From an uncultured Clostridia bacterium (lineage in GTDB: Bacteria; Bacillota; Clostridia; Christensenellales; UBA1242), in the NCBI GenBank assembly GCA_934725795.1, contig CAKVCF010000025.1:1-7922 (forward strand): a stretch of 7,922 nucleotides of DNA, in the 5' to 3' direction. How positions within the stretch are numbered: position 1 is the first letter of the stretch; each line of letters starts with the position of its first letter. This document shows, piece after piece, positions 1 through 7,073 of this stretch. The position numbers and the translations under genes are program-made. Below the pieces are notes generated by a model. The model was not told the DNA's origin, ran no database searches, and saw only the letters and a list, made by a program, of their open reading frames with translations.

Positions 1-1380
<1,380 letters not shown>

Positions 1381-1390
1381 TTTGTTTAAT

Positions 1391-1430
1391 AATTTGCCTT
1401 AAAACCTGATTATAAAAGTGGCTAAATTTT
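1391..1430 (+). terminator. weak candidate terminator after ligA
   Basis: Beginning 10 bases after the ligA stop, AATTTGCC (1391-1398) can pair with GGC-T-AAATT (1420-1428), giving 8 bp with a single bulged T and a 21-base loop. It is followed by an interrupted T-rich run (1427-1434). The stem is AT-rich and the loop is large, so termination would be inefficient. It is listed because a separate strong promoter follows, making some ligA termination here plausible. Confidence 0.3.
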
Positions 1431-1447
1431 ATTTACATTGCTATATG

Positions 1448-1465
1448 GTTTGTTGGCTAACAAAC
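1448..1465. repeat. inverted repeat upstream of the 113-aa gene promoter
   Basis: GTTTGTT (1448-1454) and AACAAAC (1459-1465) form a perfect 7-bp inverted repeat separated by four bases. It ends 27 bases before the -35 box at 1493. In position and symmetry it resembles an operator or activator site, but it could be chance in AT-rich DNA. No T-run follows the right arm, so it does not look like a terminator. Confidence 0.4.
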
Positions 1466-1492
1466 AGTTGACAATTATTTTAAAATTGCCTA

Positions 1493-1521
1493 TTGACAAG
1501 CTAACAGTTTTGTGTGATAAT
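1493..1521 (+). promoter_or_regulatory. sigma-A type promoter with extended -10
   Basis: The -35 box is a perfect TTGACA (1493-1498). After a 17-base spacer comes GATAAT (1516-1521), with the TG dinucleotide of an extended -10 at 1513-1514. Transcription would start near 1528, giving a leader of only about 16 bases before the ATG at 1544. A second TTGACA at 1468-1473, 25 bases upstream, lacks a good -10 at the right distance. This is the best promoter match in the window. Confidence 0.8.
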
Positions 1522-1532
1522 AAAAGCATTGA

Positions 1533-1538
1533 GAGGTG
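1533..1538 (+). promoter_or_regulatory. ribosome binding site that fixes the start of the 113-aa gene
   Basis: GAGGTG matches the Shine-Dalgarno consensus exactly over six bases and lies 5 bases before the ATG at 1544. It favours 1544 over an in-frame GTG at 1514, which sits inside the -10 region of the promoter and upstream of the predicted transcript start. Confidence 0.8.
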
Positions 1539-1543
1539 TTTAT

Positions 1544-1885
1544 ATGAATCGCACAAATTTTACAGCCATTGTTCCACCAGAAACAAAATTGGCTATTATA
1601 AGAAAAATTCCAGCATATCTTAACCAAAAATGCAATGCAAGTTACTATCATTTGCAAAACTCAGACACATTTATAGTTGATTTGATGGATGAAGAAGGCG
1701 TATTTTTAGCTGAGTTAGTTTTTAGTGATAAAGGCGTAACATTGGTTGAAAAACCAGCTAAAAAACTTAAAATTGATGTTAAAGGTTTAACCGACCTTTG
1801 GACAGAAGAATTGATTGAAAACTTTGGTTCAAACTATTTGGATTATTTGAACAGCACAAAGCGTAAAGATGAATTTACTTTATAA
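1544..1885 (+). CDS. hypothetical protein, 113 aa, not recognised
   Basis: I do not recognise this protein. It begins MNRTNFTAIVPPETK and has 113 residues, ending in TAA. It has no signal peptide, no transmembrane stretch and no obvious metal-binding cluster (a single Cys at residue 30), so it is probably cytosolic. The pattern suggests a small alpha/beta fold: a helical N-terminal part (about 12-30), two or three beta strands (about 42-70, FIVDLMDE, VFLAELVF, GVTLVE), a Lys-rich link (KPAKKLKIDVK, 70-80) and an acidic amphipathic C-terminal helix (about 82-103). It is a single-gene unit with its own strong promoter, a good ribosome binding site and an intrinsic terminator, lying between ligA and smc where Bacillota commonly carry rnc. 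Its codon use resembles its neighbours, so recent transfer is not evident. That it is a real gene is well supported; its function is unknown. Confidence 0.85.
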   Translation: MNRTNFTAIVPPETKLAIIRKIPAYLNQKCNASYYHLQNSDTFIVDLMDEEGVFLAELVFSDKGVTLVEKPAKKLKIDVKGLTDLWTEELIENFGSNYLDYLNSTKRKDEFTL

Positions 1886-1926
1886 TATTGTGAAGTGATA
1901 AAACTAAGTTCAAATTTAATTAATCC

Positions 1927-1952
1927 CTTACATAATATTTGCTATTTGTAAG
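1927..1952 (+). other. small AU-rich stem-loop in the 3' region of the 113-aa gene
   Basis: CTTACA (1927-1932) pairs with TGTAAG (1947-1952), and AATA (1934-1937) pairs with TATT (1943-1946) around a 5-base loop. That is 10 bp with one bulged T. It is AU-rich and not followed by a T-run, so it is not a terminator; at most it is an mRNA-end structure. It could be chance. Confidence 0.25.
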
Positions 1953-1985
1953 TATATTAAAGCATTATATAAGTTTTAAATATTT

Positions 1986-2026
1986 AAAAACACACCTATT
2001 TTGTTTTGAATTTGGTGTGTTTTTTT
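1986..2026 (+). terminator. intrinsic terminator of the 113-aa gene
   Basis: AAAAACACACC (1986-1996) pairs perfectly with GGTGTGTTTTT (2014-2024), an 11-bp stem with a 17-base loop. The T-run 2020-2026 completes a classical Rho-independent terminator. It lies about 100 bases after the stop codon at 1885. The A-run on the left arm gives five T on the other strand, but no minus-strand gene would use it. Its right half overlaps the smc promoter. Confidence 0.85.
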
Positions 2027-2034
2027 GTTATAAT
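2006..2034 (+). promoter_or_regulatory. smc promoter, extended -10, interleaved with the upstream terminator
   Basis: The -10 box is a perfect TATAAT (2029-2034), with TG of an extended -10 at 2026-2027. Exactly 17 bases upstream is TTGAAT (2006-2011), which matches four of six bases of the -35 consensus. The -35 lies in the loop of the preceding terminator, and the spacer is the right arm plus the T-run. Transcription would start near 2041, giving smc a leader of about 63 bases. Confidence 0.72.
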
Positions 2035-2054
2035 GTTTACACTTTGAAATTGAA

Positions 2055-2084
2055 AAAACCAAAAATCAAATCTTGATTGGTTTT
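2055..2084 (+). other. hairpin in the smc mRNA leader
   Basis: AAAACC (2055-2060) pairs with GGTTTT (2079-2084), and AATCAA (2064-2069) pairs with TTGATT (2073-2078), closed by a 3-base loop and interrupted by a 3-base AAA bulge. It fills much of the predicted leader and ends 19 bases before the smc ATG. The right arm ends in four T, so it could be a weak attenuator, a 5' stabilising structure, or nothing. The in-frame TTG at 2077 lies inside this hairpin and is not a credible start. Confidence 0.45.
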
Positions 2085-2103
2085 AACTTACAAATGGGGA
2101 AAT

Positions 2104-5100
2104 ATGATAAATTTTAAAGAAATAGAAATTGCTGGCTTTAAATCATTTGCCGATGCAACCAAAATCAGTTTTGACGGTGGCATAACTGCTATTGTTGGTC
2201 CAAACGGTTGTGGTAAATCAAATGTCAGCGATGCAATACGTTGGGTGCTTGGTGAACAATCTAGCAAAGCCTTGCGTGGTAAGAGTATGCAAGACGTTAT
2301 TTTTGCTGGCACTGAAAAGAGAAAGAAACTCAGTTATTGTGAAGTTTCACTTGTTTTTGACAACACACAAAAATGGTTTAACATTGATTTAGACGAAGTT
2401 ACTTTAACCCGTAAATTATACCGCAGCGGTGAAAGTGATTATATGATAAACAAAAAGCCTTGCAGGCTTAAAGATATTCGTGATTTGCTTTATGATAGCG
2501 GTATTGGTAAAGACGGTTATTCAATTATCGGTCAAGGTAGAGTGGACGAAATCATTCAATCAAAGCCAGAAGATAGACGTGCCATTTTTGAAGAAGCCGC
2601 AGGTATTGCAAAATATAAAGCCCGCAAAACAGAAACTGAAAATCGTCTTGTGCGTGTGCGTGATAATTTAAGCCGTGCAGGGGACATTATCACCGAAGTT
2701 GAACGTAGGCTTGGGCCACTTAAACGCCAAAGCGAAGATGCTAAAAAATATTTAGAATATCGCGACCAACTTAAACAAAAAGAAATCAATGCTTATGTTT
2801 ATCAATTTGACCATGCAGCACAAACCAAAAACGAAATCAGCGTCAAATTGCAAGGCTATAATGATAATTTGAATATTTTAACCAACAGTTTAGAAACTGA
2901 ACAAGCAAAATATGATAAATCATTGAACGAAATTGACCAATTAGATAAGCGCTCTGCTGAAATTCATGATAAATTGCTTGCTGCTAACATCAGTTTGGAA
3001 AAGAAGCAAGGCGACACTCGTTTGCTTAACGAACAAACACGTTATTTAAAAGAGCAAATTGACCGTTTAACCAGCCAAATTGACGCATTAAATATGGACA
3101 TTAACCAAAAATCAGCATTTGTAAACAATGCAACTGCGCTTTGTGATGAAGAAAAGCAAAATCTTAACAAATTGCACAACGAAGCACAAGATTTAAGCCA
3201 AAAACACTTAACTTTGATTGATGACCTTACTAAAAACGAAACAGAGAAGGAAGAAAATCAACGCAGTTTGATTGATAACCTTGCAAAACTTACCGATATT
3301 AAGGCAAACCTTTCAGCTTATATCGCAAAACGCGATACCATGCTTGAAAACGTTAAGACTGACACTGAAAAATTAACAGCACTTCAAACTGAACAAGCCA
3401 ATTTAACTGAGCAAGTTAAACTTTTATCAGTGGAAGTTGAACGTCTTAACAAAACCAAGCAAAGCAAAGATGCATCTAACGCACAAATCAGCAAACAAAT
3501 TGAAAGTTTAACTGAGCAAATGGAAAATTTGGCTGAATCAATTTATGCAATCAAAACAGGCATTTCTAACGATACAAACCGCAAAAATATTCTTGCCAAC
3601 TTGCAAGCCGATTTTGAAGGTTATCAATTTGCTGTTAAACGTTTGATGCAAGATAGCAAAACCAATTCAACCTTAAATTCAGCAATCAAAGGTGTTGTTG
3701 GCAACATTATTTCAGTTGAACCTAAATTTTCAACAGCCATTGAAATTGCTTTAGGCGGTAGCATACAAAACATTGTTACAAAAGACGAAAACGATGCAAA
3801 AACACTTATTGCATATTTAAAACAAGCGCATCTTGGGCGTGCAACTTTCTTGCCTATCAGCGCAGTTAAGCCACGTTCTTTGTCAGGGCAAGATAGGCAA
3901 TACCTTAATACCACTGGTTGCCTTGGCGTTGCAAGTGAAATTGTTAAATGCGAGCCAGTCTATCGCAGTGTTATTGATAGTTTGCTTGGCTCAACAGTTG
4001 TGTGCGATAATTTAGATAATGCTGTATTCCTTGCAAAACGTTCGGGCTATGCTTTCCGTATTGTTACCCTTGAAGGCGATTTATTATCTCCACAAGGCAG
4101 TATGTCGGGCGGTAGCAAAAAGAGCAACGATAGTTCACTTTTAAGCAAAGAAAGTGAAATCAAGGCTTTGGAACAAAACATTGCAAACAAAACAGCAGAA
4201 CTCCGCGGGCTTGAAAAGGAATATTTATCTGTTAATGAAAAACTTGAAAAGCTTAAAACTTTGCTTTCAACTGAAAATGCTGAAATGCAAACAATCAACA
4301 GTGAATATTATAGCAAAAACGCAGGGCTTGAAAATAACAAGGCTAAGTTAGAACAACTTAACGAAGATATTTTCACATATCAAAGCCAAATTAAAGTTGC
4401 AACCAACATTGTTAAGGAACTTAACACACAAATCAACTCTATTGACCAAGTTGAACTTGATTATACACAAACTCAAGCAAAAGTAGGTGAGTTTAATGCC
4501 AACAATAAAAATGCGTATGAAGAACTTAAATCACGTAGGGACGAATATCAAGAAGCATTAACCGCATCACGTATTAAAATTGCAGCAACCGAAGAAAAAA
4601 TCAAATCTCTTGAAAAAGATATTGAACAATATTCAACTGATATTGTTACAACAAAACAAACAATAGAGCGTTTGAATAACGAATTGTTAAGCCAAATGCG
4701 TGTTTATGATGAAGCAATCAACCTTAATAGGTCAAAGAATGAAAATAACGAGATAGACACGTTAAAACAAGAGATTGAAGATTTAAACACAAAGATTGGC
4801 CAGTTTGACGAGTTCAAACAAACCTTAATGCGCGAGTTGAAAGATTTGGACGATAAAAAGACAGTTTTAACCGCTGACATTGCCAAATTGAACAACAAAA
4901 TTTATCAAGAAGAAACAAGGCTTCAAAAGGTTGATATTGATATTGAAAATATGCAAGAACGTATTTATGAAGAATACGAACTTACATATAACGATTGTCA
5001 ATCACTTAAACAAATTGACGAAGATTTTGACCTGAAAGATACTTTAATTCAAATTAACAAAATCAAAAATCAAATAAATGCCTTAGGCTACGTAAACATA

Positions 5101-5730
5101 AATGCTATAGAAGAATATAAGGCTGAAGGGGCAAGATACGAAGAAATGTCTGCCCAAGTTGAAGACCTTAAAAAAGCAGAAGAAGACGCTGTTAATATTA
5201 TTAAGGACTTGTCAAAAGAAATGCTTGATAAATTCAACACAGAATTTGAACAAATTCAAGCAAACTTCACTAAAGTGTTTAAAGAATTGTTTGGTGGCGG
5301 CAATGCAAGGCTTGAAATCTTGCCAAGCGAAGATCCACTCACCGCAGGTATTGAAATTATTGCTCAACCACCAGGCAAAATGCTTAGCAACATAACATTG
5401 CTTAGTGGTGGTGAAAAAACAATGACCGCTATTGCAATCTTGTTTGCAATCTTAAAACTTAAACCAATGCCATTCTGTTTCTTGGACGAAATTGAAGCAG
5501 CATTGGACGATGCAAACATTGAACGTTACGCACAATATTTAAAACGTTTCAGTGATGAAACACAATTCATTGTTATCACTCACCGTAAGCCAACAATGGA
5601 AGTTGTTGACACTTTGTATGGTGTTACAATGGAAGAAAAAGGCGTAAGTAAAATAGTGTCTGTTAAACTTAGCGATGCTGTTAAACTTACAGCAGACCAA
5701 GCACAAGATAAAGATGAAATAAAAGGCTAA
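2104..5730 (+). CDS. smc: chromosome segregation/condensation ATPase Smc
   Basis: Smc dimerises and, with ScpA and ScpB, extrudes and organises chromosomal DNA on the nucleoid. The protein is 1208 residues, close to the usual bacterial length of about 1190. The N-terminal head carries GFKSFAD (residues 9-15), Walker A GPNGCGKS (32-39), the R-loop ALRG with Arg58, and the Q-loop GQG with Gln144. A long Gln/Lys/Glu-rich coiled coil follows (about 170-500). The hinge spans about 510-672 and ends in GSMSGGS (665-671). A returning coil (about 675-985) leads to the C-terminal head: GYVNINAIEEY (995-1005), ABC signature LSGGEK (1100-1105), Walker B FCFLDE with Asp1128 and catalytic Glu1129, the D-loop ALDD (1133-1136) and the switch His1160 in ITHRK. 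All ATPase residues are present and the frame is intact. The ATG at 2104 is chosen because MINFKEIEIAGFKSF matches the family N-terminus. Its Shine-Dalgarno is weak (GGGG 2096-2099, 4 bases from ATG), so translation may be modest. It is the first gene of the cluster with ftsY, ylxM and ffh. Confidence 0.98.
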   Translation: MINFKEIEIAGFKSFADATKISFDGGITAIVGPNGCGKSNVSDAIRWVLGEQSSKALRGKSMQDVIFAGTEKRKKLSYCEVSLVFDNTQKWFNIDLDEVTLTRKLYRSGESDYMINKKPCRLKDIRDLLYDSGIGKDGYSIIGQGRVDEIIQSKPEDRRAIFEEAAGIAKYKARKTETENRLVRVRDNLSRAGDIITEVERRLGPLKRQSEDAKKYLEYRDQLKQKEINAYVYQFDHAAQTKNEISVKLQGYNDNLNILTNSLETEQAKYDKSLNEIDQLDKRSAEIHDKLLAANISLEKKQGDTRLLNEQTRYLKEQIDRLTSQIDALNMDINQKSAFVNNATALCDEEKQNLNKLHNEAQDLSQKHLTLIDDLTKNETEKEENQRSLIDNLAKLTDIKANLSAYIAKRDTMLENVKTDTEKLTALQTEQANLTEQVKLLSVEVERLNKTKQSKDASNAQISKQIESLTEQMENLAESIYAIKTGISNDTNRKNILANLQADFEGYQFAVKRLMQDSKTNSTLNSAIKGVVGNIISVEPKFSTAIEIALGGSIQNIVTKDENDAKTLIAYLKQAHLGRATFLPISAVKPRSLSGQDRQYLNTTGCLGVASEIVKCEPVYRSVIDSLLGSTVVCDNLDNAVFLAKRSGYAFRIVTLEGDLLSPQGSMSGGSKKSNDSSLLSKESEIKALEQNIANKTAELRGLEKEYLSVNEKLEKLKTLLSTENAEMQTINSEYYSKNAGLENNKAKLEQLNEDIFTYQSQIKVATNIVKELNTQINSIDQVELDYTQTQAKVGEFNANNKNAYEELKSRRDEYQEALTASRIKIAATEEKIKSLEKDIEQYSTDIVTTKQTIERLNNELLSQMRVYDEAINLNRSKNENNEIDTLKQEIEDLNTKIGQFDEFKQTLMRELKDLDDKKTVLTADIAKLNNKIYQEETRLQKVDIDIENMQERIYEEYELTYNDCQSLKQIDEDFDLKDTLIQINKIKNQINALGYVNINAIEEYKAEGARYEEMSAQVEDLKKAEEDAVNIIKDLSKEMLDKFNTEFEQIQANFTKVFKELFGGGNARLEILPSEDPLTAGIEIIAQPPGKMLSNITLLSGGEKTMTAIAILFAILKLKPMPFCFLDEIEAALDDANIERYAQYLKRFSDETQFIVITHRKPTMEVVDTLYGVTMEEKGVSKIVSVKLSDAVKLTADQAQDKDEIKG

Positions 5731-5762
5731 ATACACAGCATATAGGGCTGTGTATGCCTTTT
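5721..5762 (+). terminator. long hairpin at the smc 3' end with the stop codon in a bulge
   Basis: AAAAGGC (5721-5727) pairs with GCCTTTT (5756-5762), and ATACACAGC (5731-5739) pairs with GCTGTGTAT (5747-5755) around a 7-base loop. The result is 16 perfect base pairs interrupted only by a 3-base bulge, which is the smc stop codon TAA (5728-5730). The T-run after the upper stem is only four long and is itself paired, so this is at best a partial terminator. It could equally be a processing or stability element between smc and ftsY. A ribosome terminating at smc would disrupt the lower stem. Confidence 0.55.
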
Positions 5763-5766
5763 GCTG

Positions 5767-5802
5767 TAATCTTAAAAACCACAAAATTTGGTTAAAAGAT
5801 TA
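5767..5802 (+). other. second stem-loop in the smc-ftsY gap
   Basis: TAATCTT (5767-5773) pairs with AAGATTA (5796-5802). An inner stem AACCA (5777-5781) pairs with TGGTT (5789-5793) across a small A-rich internal loop. It begins four bases after the stop-codon hairpin. It is AU-rich and lacks a T-run, so it is probably not a terminator; it could shield the 5' end of a processed ftsY transcript. Confidence 0.4.
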
Positions 5803-5864
5803 TTGTAAAAGCAAAAATATAAAAAACACAAATCAGCACAAAGGCTCAATTAAAAGGAACAACA

Positions 5865-6728
5865 ATGGGTATTTTTAAAAAATTTTTTGAAAAACTTAAA
5901 TATGCTTTCAAACGTACAGAATTGGACGAAGATTTTTACGATGAACTGGAATCAATTTTGGTTTCAAGTGATATGGGCGTTGAAACAGCAATGGATATAA
6001 TGGACGAATTGCGCGACACTTGCAAAAAGAAATTGATAAAAGACACTGAACGTGCAGAAAAGGAATTGAAAAATATTTTAATTGAAAAACTTGATGCTGA
6101 AAAAGTGGAATTTAAATATCCTTTAATTATCACAGTTGTTGGCGTCAATGGTGTTGGCAAAACAACCACAATAGCTAAAATGACAAAGTATTTCCAATCA
6201 CAAAAGAAGTCTGTTTTACTTGCCGCAGGCGATACTTTCCGTGCCGCAGCAACCGAGCAACTTAATATGTGGGCTGAAAGGCTTAAAACCAAAATTGTAA
6301 AACAAGGCGAAGGGGCAGACAGTGCTTCGGTTGTGTTTGATGCAATTGCAAGCATGAAAGCAAAAAACATTGATGTGCTTATTGTTGACACAGCAGGCAG
6401 ACTTCACACAAAAACCAACCTGATGAAGGAACTTGAAAAAATCAACACTATTGTTAACCGTGAGTATCCAGAAGCACACAAACTTAATTTGATTGTGCTT
6501 GATGCGTCAATTGGTCAAAATTCTATTGCGCAAGTTAAAGCGTTTAAAGATAGCGTGAATATTGACGGCATTGTGCTTACCAAACTTGACGGTACAGCAA
6601 AAGGTGGCGTGGTGTATCCAATTATAAACGACCTTCAAGTGCCAATCCTTTTCACTGGCTTTGGTGAAGGTGTGGACGATTTATCAGTGTTTAACGCTGA
6701 AAACTTTGTTAATAAAATTTTAATGTAG
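5865..6728 (+). CDS. ftsY: signal recognition particle receptor GTPase FtsY
   Basis: FtsY is the membrane-associated receptor that pairs with Ffh to deliver ribosome-nascent chains to the Sec translocon; the two GTPases activate each other. The protein is 287 residues and is essentially a minimal NG domain without the long acidic A domain of E. coli FtsY. The first helix, MGIFKKFFEKLKYAFKR, is basic and amphipathic, suiting lipid binding. The N domain covers about residues 1-80. G domain motifs are: G1 GVNGVGKT (93-100), G2 DTFRAAATEQL (123-133), G3 DTAGR (175-179), the motif VLDASIGQNS (211-220, usually DATTGQNA), G4 TKLDGTAKGG (239-248) and G5 TGFGEGVDDL near the C-terminus. The ATG at 5865 follows AAGGA (5854-5858) at 6 bases. 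It lies 134 bases after smc across two hairpins and 24 bases before ylxM. No convincing promoter is visible directly upstream, so it is probably read from the smc transcript. Confidence 0.97.
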   Translation: MGIFKKFFEKLKYAFKRTELDEDFYDELESILVSSDMGVETAMDIMDELRDTCKKKLIKDTERAEKELKNILIEKLDAEKVEFKYPLIITVVGVNGVGKTTTIAKMTKYFQSQKKSVLLAAGDTFRAAATEQLNMWAERLKTKIVKQGEGADSASVVFDAIASMKAKNIDVLIVDTAGRLHTKTNLMKELEKINTIVNREYPEAHKLNLIVLDASIGQNSIAQVKAFKDSVNIDGIVLTKLDGTAKGGVVYPIINDLQVPILFTGFGEGVDDLSVFNAENFVNKILM

Positions 6729-6752
6729 TTTAAGACAAATTAAAGGGTAGAT

Positions 6753-7073
6753 ATGAATATAGAAGAAAGGGTTAGAATTGCAGTTTTAGTTAAATATTAC
6801 GGTAAACTGCTTACTGAAAAGCAAAGCACGATAATTGCAATGTATGTTGACAACAATTTGTCGCTGGCAGAAGTGAGTGATGAACTTGGTGTTTCACGTC
6901 AGGCTGTTAAAGATGCGTTAGACAAAGCATTATCTTCACTTGAAAAGTATGAACAAGTTTTAGGCTTTGTTGCAAGGGACGAAAAATTAAAGCAAACAAT
7001 TGAAAACAAACCTTTAACCAATATTGATATGGCAACAAGGTTTGAAATTTTATCAATTTTGGAGGACAATTAA
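6753..7073 (+). CDS. ylxM: YlxM-family SRP-associated helix-turn-helix protein
   Basis: YlxM proteins are small helix-turn-helix proteins resembling sigma factor region 4, encoded next to ffh in Bacillota and reported in some species to act as accessory SRP components. The 106 residues begin MNIEERVRIAVLVKYYGKLLTEKQ, and the LLTEKQ segment (19-24) is the family hallmark. The helix-turn-helix spans about 36-56 (LSLAEVSDELGVSRQAV), followed by a helix with LEKYE (63-67) and an acidic tail ending EDN. Length is typical. The ATG at 6753 follows AAAGG (6742-6746) at 6 bases. The stop TAA (7071-7073) overlaps the ffh ATG by one base, and the ffh ribosome binding site lies inside the ylxM coding end, so the two are very likely translationally coupled. 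It is unlikely to be a free transcription factor given this context. Confidence 0.93.
   Translation: MNIEERVRIAVLVKYYGKLLTEKQSTIIAMYVDNNLSLAEVSDELGVSRQAVKDALDKALSSLEKYEQVLGFVARDEKLKQTIENKPLTNIDMATRFEILSILEDN
7061..7066 (+). promoter_or_regulatory. strong ribosome binding site of ffh inside ylxM
   Basis: GGAGGA lies within the last codons of ylxM and ends 6 bases before the ffh ATG at 7073. It is the best Shine-Dalgarno in the window, consistent with high Ffh production and with coupling across the TAATG stop-start overlap. Confidence 0.85.

Noticed and set aside
1514..1516. In-frame GTG upstream start for the 113-aa protein
   Set aside because: It overlaps the -10 region and precedes the likely transcript start; the ATG at 1544 has an exact GAGGTG at 5 bases.
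1939..1971. Possible promoter TTGCTA ... TATATA before the terminator
   Set aside because: The spacing is 21 bases, the boxes are poor, and it would read straight into the terminator at 1986-2026.
2077..2079. In-frame TTG upstream start for smc
   Set aside because: It lies in a hairpin with no ribosome binding site, and the Smc family N-terminus matches the ATG at 2104.
2094..2117. Seven-codon upstream ORF (MGKYDKF) overlapping the smc start
   Set aside because: It has no ribosome binding site of its own, and its ATG overlaps the GGGG that would serve smc; probably chance.
2620..5050. Repeated short words in smc such as ACTGAACAAGC
   Set aside because: They fall in the coiled-coil arms, where repeated Glu/Gln/Lys heptads and biased codons generate such repeats; not a DNA repeat element.
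5788..5823. Possible ftsY promoter (TTGGTT ... TATAAA)
   Set aside because: The spacer between the boxes would be 24 bases, too long for a sigma-A promoter; the A-rich tract gives TATAAA by composition.
5936..6391. 151-codon minus-strand ORF opposite ftsY
   Set aside because: It is antisense to conserved GTPase motifs; its Ser/Val/Ile-rich composition is what reverse-complemented coding gives. No start signal.
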